In this document: positions 5,586 through 6,895 of the stretch, in pieces
Numbering within the stretch: the stretch's first letter is position 1
Layout: each line of letters starts with the position of its first letter
Origin: Elusimicrobiota bacterium
GTDB taxonomy: Bacteria; Elusimicrobiota; Elusimicrobia; UBA1565; UBA9628
Assembly: GCA_028717525.1 (NCBI GenBank)
Contig: JAQUNT010000124.1
Coordinates: forward strand, 1 to 6,895
Length of the DNA: 6,895 bases
Direction of reading: 5' to 3'
Notes under the pieces: model-generated
Database searches by the model: none
Seen by the model: the letters and a program-made list of their open reading frames with translations, nothing else
What the model was told of the DNA's origin: nothing
Made by a program: the position numbers and the translations under genes

Positions 5586-6661
5586 GCGAGCGGCAAGCCC
5601 CCGCGCTGCTGCCCGTCGTCCTGGCCTGCGCCGCCGCCCTCTACTGCGCCTACCTCGTGCGCCAGGCCCTGCTGCCGTTCGTGCTGAGCTTCGCCCTGGC
5701 CTATGTGCTCAACCCCCTCATCGACGCAGCCGAGACTCGGGGCCTGCGCCGCTTCCATGTCGTGCTGGCCTTCTACATCCTGGCGGGCCTGCTGCTCTAC
5801 CTCCTGGGCCAGCTCCTCCTGCCCGTGCTGCTCGCGGAGACCTCCCGTCTGCAGGTCGACGCCCCCGTCTATCTCGCCAAGGTGCAGAAGTTCGCGGCCG
5901 GCCTCCAGGGCCGCGCCGCCAAGCACCTGCCCCACGCCGGACTGCCCATCGGGCCGCTCGCCGAGCGAGCCTACGCCTCGGCCATGGCGCAGCTCGAGTT
6001 CGTGCCCTCCTATCTCCTGGGCCTCTTCCCGCTGCTCTCGCTGTTCTTCCTGGTGCCCTTCATCACCTTCTTCCTGCTCCTCGACGGCCCTCTCATCATC
6101 TCGACCACGATCCAGGCGGCGCCGAGCCGCTACGTGGAGCAGGCCCTCCATCTGCTCAACGCGATCGACGCCTCTTTGGGCCACTACCTGCGCGGCATAC
6201 TCATCGTGGCCCTGTCCATCACCGCGGCCTCCTACGTGGGCCTGCTCGCCCTGGGACTCCACGCCGCGCTCTCCATCGCGATCCTCGCCGGGGTGTCGAG
6301 CTTCGTGCCCTATCTCGGCGCCGTCGTCGGGGCGCTGGTGGGAGGCGCCGCGGCCGTCATCCAGTTCGGGACCGTCGAGGCCAGCCTGAAGGTGGTCGCC
6401 CTCTTCGTCGGCATCCGGCTGGCCGACGAGGCGCTCCTGCAGCCCTTCATCGCCAAGTACTCCGTGCACCTGCACCCGCTGATCTACCTGCTCTCCATGA
6501 TGATCGGAGGCGAGATTTTCGGCTTCCTGGGCCTGGTCTTCGCCGTGCCCGCCGCGTGCATCCTCAAGGCCCTGGTGCAGGTCGTATGGGAATGGTACGC
6601 CAGCCAGGCGCGCTTGCGCGGACACGCCGCGCGGGACTGCGTCGCGGTCCCCTATACTTAG
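5582..6661 (+). CDS. AI-2E/PerM (UPF0118) family permease
   Basis: Polytopic inner-membrane protein of 359 residues, the usual length for this family, whose members have been linked to autoinducer-2 export (TqsA), Na+/H+ antiport or transport of unknown solutes. Family signs: N-terminal helices with FVLSFALAYVLNPLID (33-48), a second pair at about 57-82, a soluble stretch at about 85-142, PFITFFLLLDGP (159-170), SLGHYLRGILIVALSI (198-213), FVPYLGAVVGALVGG (241-255) and the C-terminal block HPLIYLLSMMIGGEIFGFLGLVFAVPAACILK (298-329). About seven or eight membrane segments result. The start overlaps the cNMP-protein stop by 4 nt and lacks a strong ribosome binding site, so it relies on re-initiation. 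Substrate cannot be deduced, and no quorum-sensing gene is visible to support AI-2. Its 3' end is 6 nt from the stop of the convergent thioesterase gene, with no clear terminator between. Confidence 0.93.
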   Translation: MSERQAPALLPVVLACAAALYCAYLVRQALLPFVLSFALAYVLNPLIDAAETRGLRRFHVVLAFYILAGLLLYLLGQLLLPVLLAETSRLQVDAPVYLAKVQKFAAGLQGRAAKHLPHAGLPIGPLAERAYASAMAQLEFVPSYLLGLFPLLSLFFLVPFITFFLLLDGPLIISTTIQAAPSRYVEQALHLLNAIDASLGHYLRGILIVALSITAASYVGLLALGLHAALSIAILAGVSSFVPYLGAVVGALVGGAAAVIQFGTVEASLKVVALFVGIRLADEALLQPFIAKYSVHLHPLIYLLSMMIGGEIFGFLGLVFAVPAACILKALVQVVWEWYASQARLRGHAARDCVAVPYT

Positions 6662-6667
6662 AACGGC

Positions 6668-6895
6668 CTAGCCGGGCCTGGAAGCGGGCTCCGGCCTCAG
6701 GAAAGCCGACAGCGCCGTGCGCAGGTCCTCCGGCAGGCGGGCGGGCTTCCAAAGCTCGTTGACCACGGCGTGGCGGGTGCGTCCGGCGGCCAGGCGGCGC
6801 TCCCGGCCCTCCGCGTCGAGCACCTCGTAGTCGAAGGCCACGCTGGCCTTGCCCAGGGCGGAGATCCAAGTGCGCACCAGCAGGAGGTCGTCGTA
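6668..6895 (-). CDS. Acyl-CoA thioesterase, YbgC/FadM-like hotdog fold, C-terminal part
   Basis: Only the last 75 residues are in the window; the gene runs off the right edge. They read YDDLLLVRTWISALGKAS, then VAFDYEVLDAEGRE, then RLAAGRTRHAVVNELWKPARLPEDLR. This is the pattern of 4HBT thioesterases of the YbgC/FadM type: the Y-D-(D/E)-L...VRTW strand, the F-Y-E-V strand and the G.T.H.VVN strand, where most relatives have G.T.H.cvd. These enzymes cleave acyl-CoA thioesters in the cytoplasm; the catalytic Asp near the N-terminus is outside the window. A GTG at 6877 is an internal Val codon, not a start. Family fairly sure, substrate unknown. Confidence 0.88.
   Translation of the reverse strand, partial: YDDLLLVRTWISALGKASVAFDYEVLDAEGRERRLAAGRTRHAVVNELWKPARLPEDLRTALSAFLRPEPASRPG

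Noticed and set aside
5393..6625. 410-codon open frame on the minus strand opposite the permease
   Set aside because: Its product is rich in Glu, Gln, Gly and His with no domain pattern, and the plus strand encodes a clear permease; long antisense frames are expected in GC-rich DNA.
6633..6651. GGGAC/GTCCC inverted repeat at the permease 3' end as a terminator
   Set aside because: Only 5 bp with a 9-nt loop and no T-run after it; it lies within coding sequence.
5582..6661. Calling the permease an AI-2 exporter (TqsA)
   Set aside because: The family name is broader than this function, and no luxS, lsr or other quorum-sensing gene is visible.

Overview
The window is a GC-rich (roughly two thirds G+C by eye), densely packed bacterial chromosomal segment. 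There is no rRNA, tRNA, CRISPR array, insertion sequence or phage gene that I can see. Lipoprotein signal peptidase, an SPII-type lipoprotein and Sec signal peptides indicate a bacterium, probably diderm. The mix of genes would fit an environmental high-GC lineage such as Elusimicrobiota or a deltaproteobacterium-like group. The sequence alone does not settle the phylum, so this is only a guess.

Layout, left to right. Positions 1-1119 (minus) hold the N-terminal 373 residues of a heavy-metal, probably copper, P1B-type ATPase that runs off the left edge. Four bases upstream of it, in the same minus-strand operon, lies a lipoprotein of the zincin/peptidase-MA-like type (1124-1954). Its HExxH motif reads HELSR. 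A short AT-rich divergent promoter region (about 1955-2004) separates this operon from a plus-strand TrmA/RlmD-family RNA m5U methyltransferase (2005-3393). An intergenic stretch with two palindromic GC hairpins and a good sigma70-type promoter leads to a small exported protein of unknown function (3532-4197) with a glycine-rich C-terminal membrane segment. This gene ends in a clear intrinsic terminator that overlaps the 3' end of the convergent lspA (4225-4695, minus).

A second divergent promoter region (about 4696-4787) serves lspA on one side. On the other it serves a tight three-gene plus-strand operon: a 78-residue single-pass membrane protein, a cyclic-nucleotide-binding-domain protein without a DNA-binding domain, and an AI-2E/PerM-family permease (4788-6661, with a 3-nt gap and a 4-nt ATGA overlap). 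The right edge carries the C-terminal part of a convergent hotdog-fold acyl-CoA thioesterase (6668-6895, minus).

How the genes connect: LspA is the enzyme expected to process the lipoprotein encoded at 1124-1954. The cNMP-domain protein and permease are probably co-translated and could form a ligand-controlled membrane module. The rest looks like ordinary housekeeping and envelope functions. I see no convincing new defence or mobile system. The items most worth a second look are the HExxR lipoprotein, the three-gene cNMP/permease operon, the exported glycine-zipper protein, and the overlapping divergent promoters at lspA.
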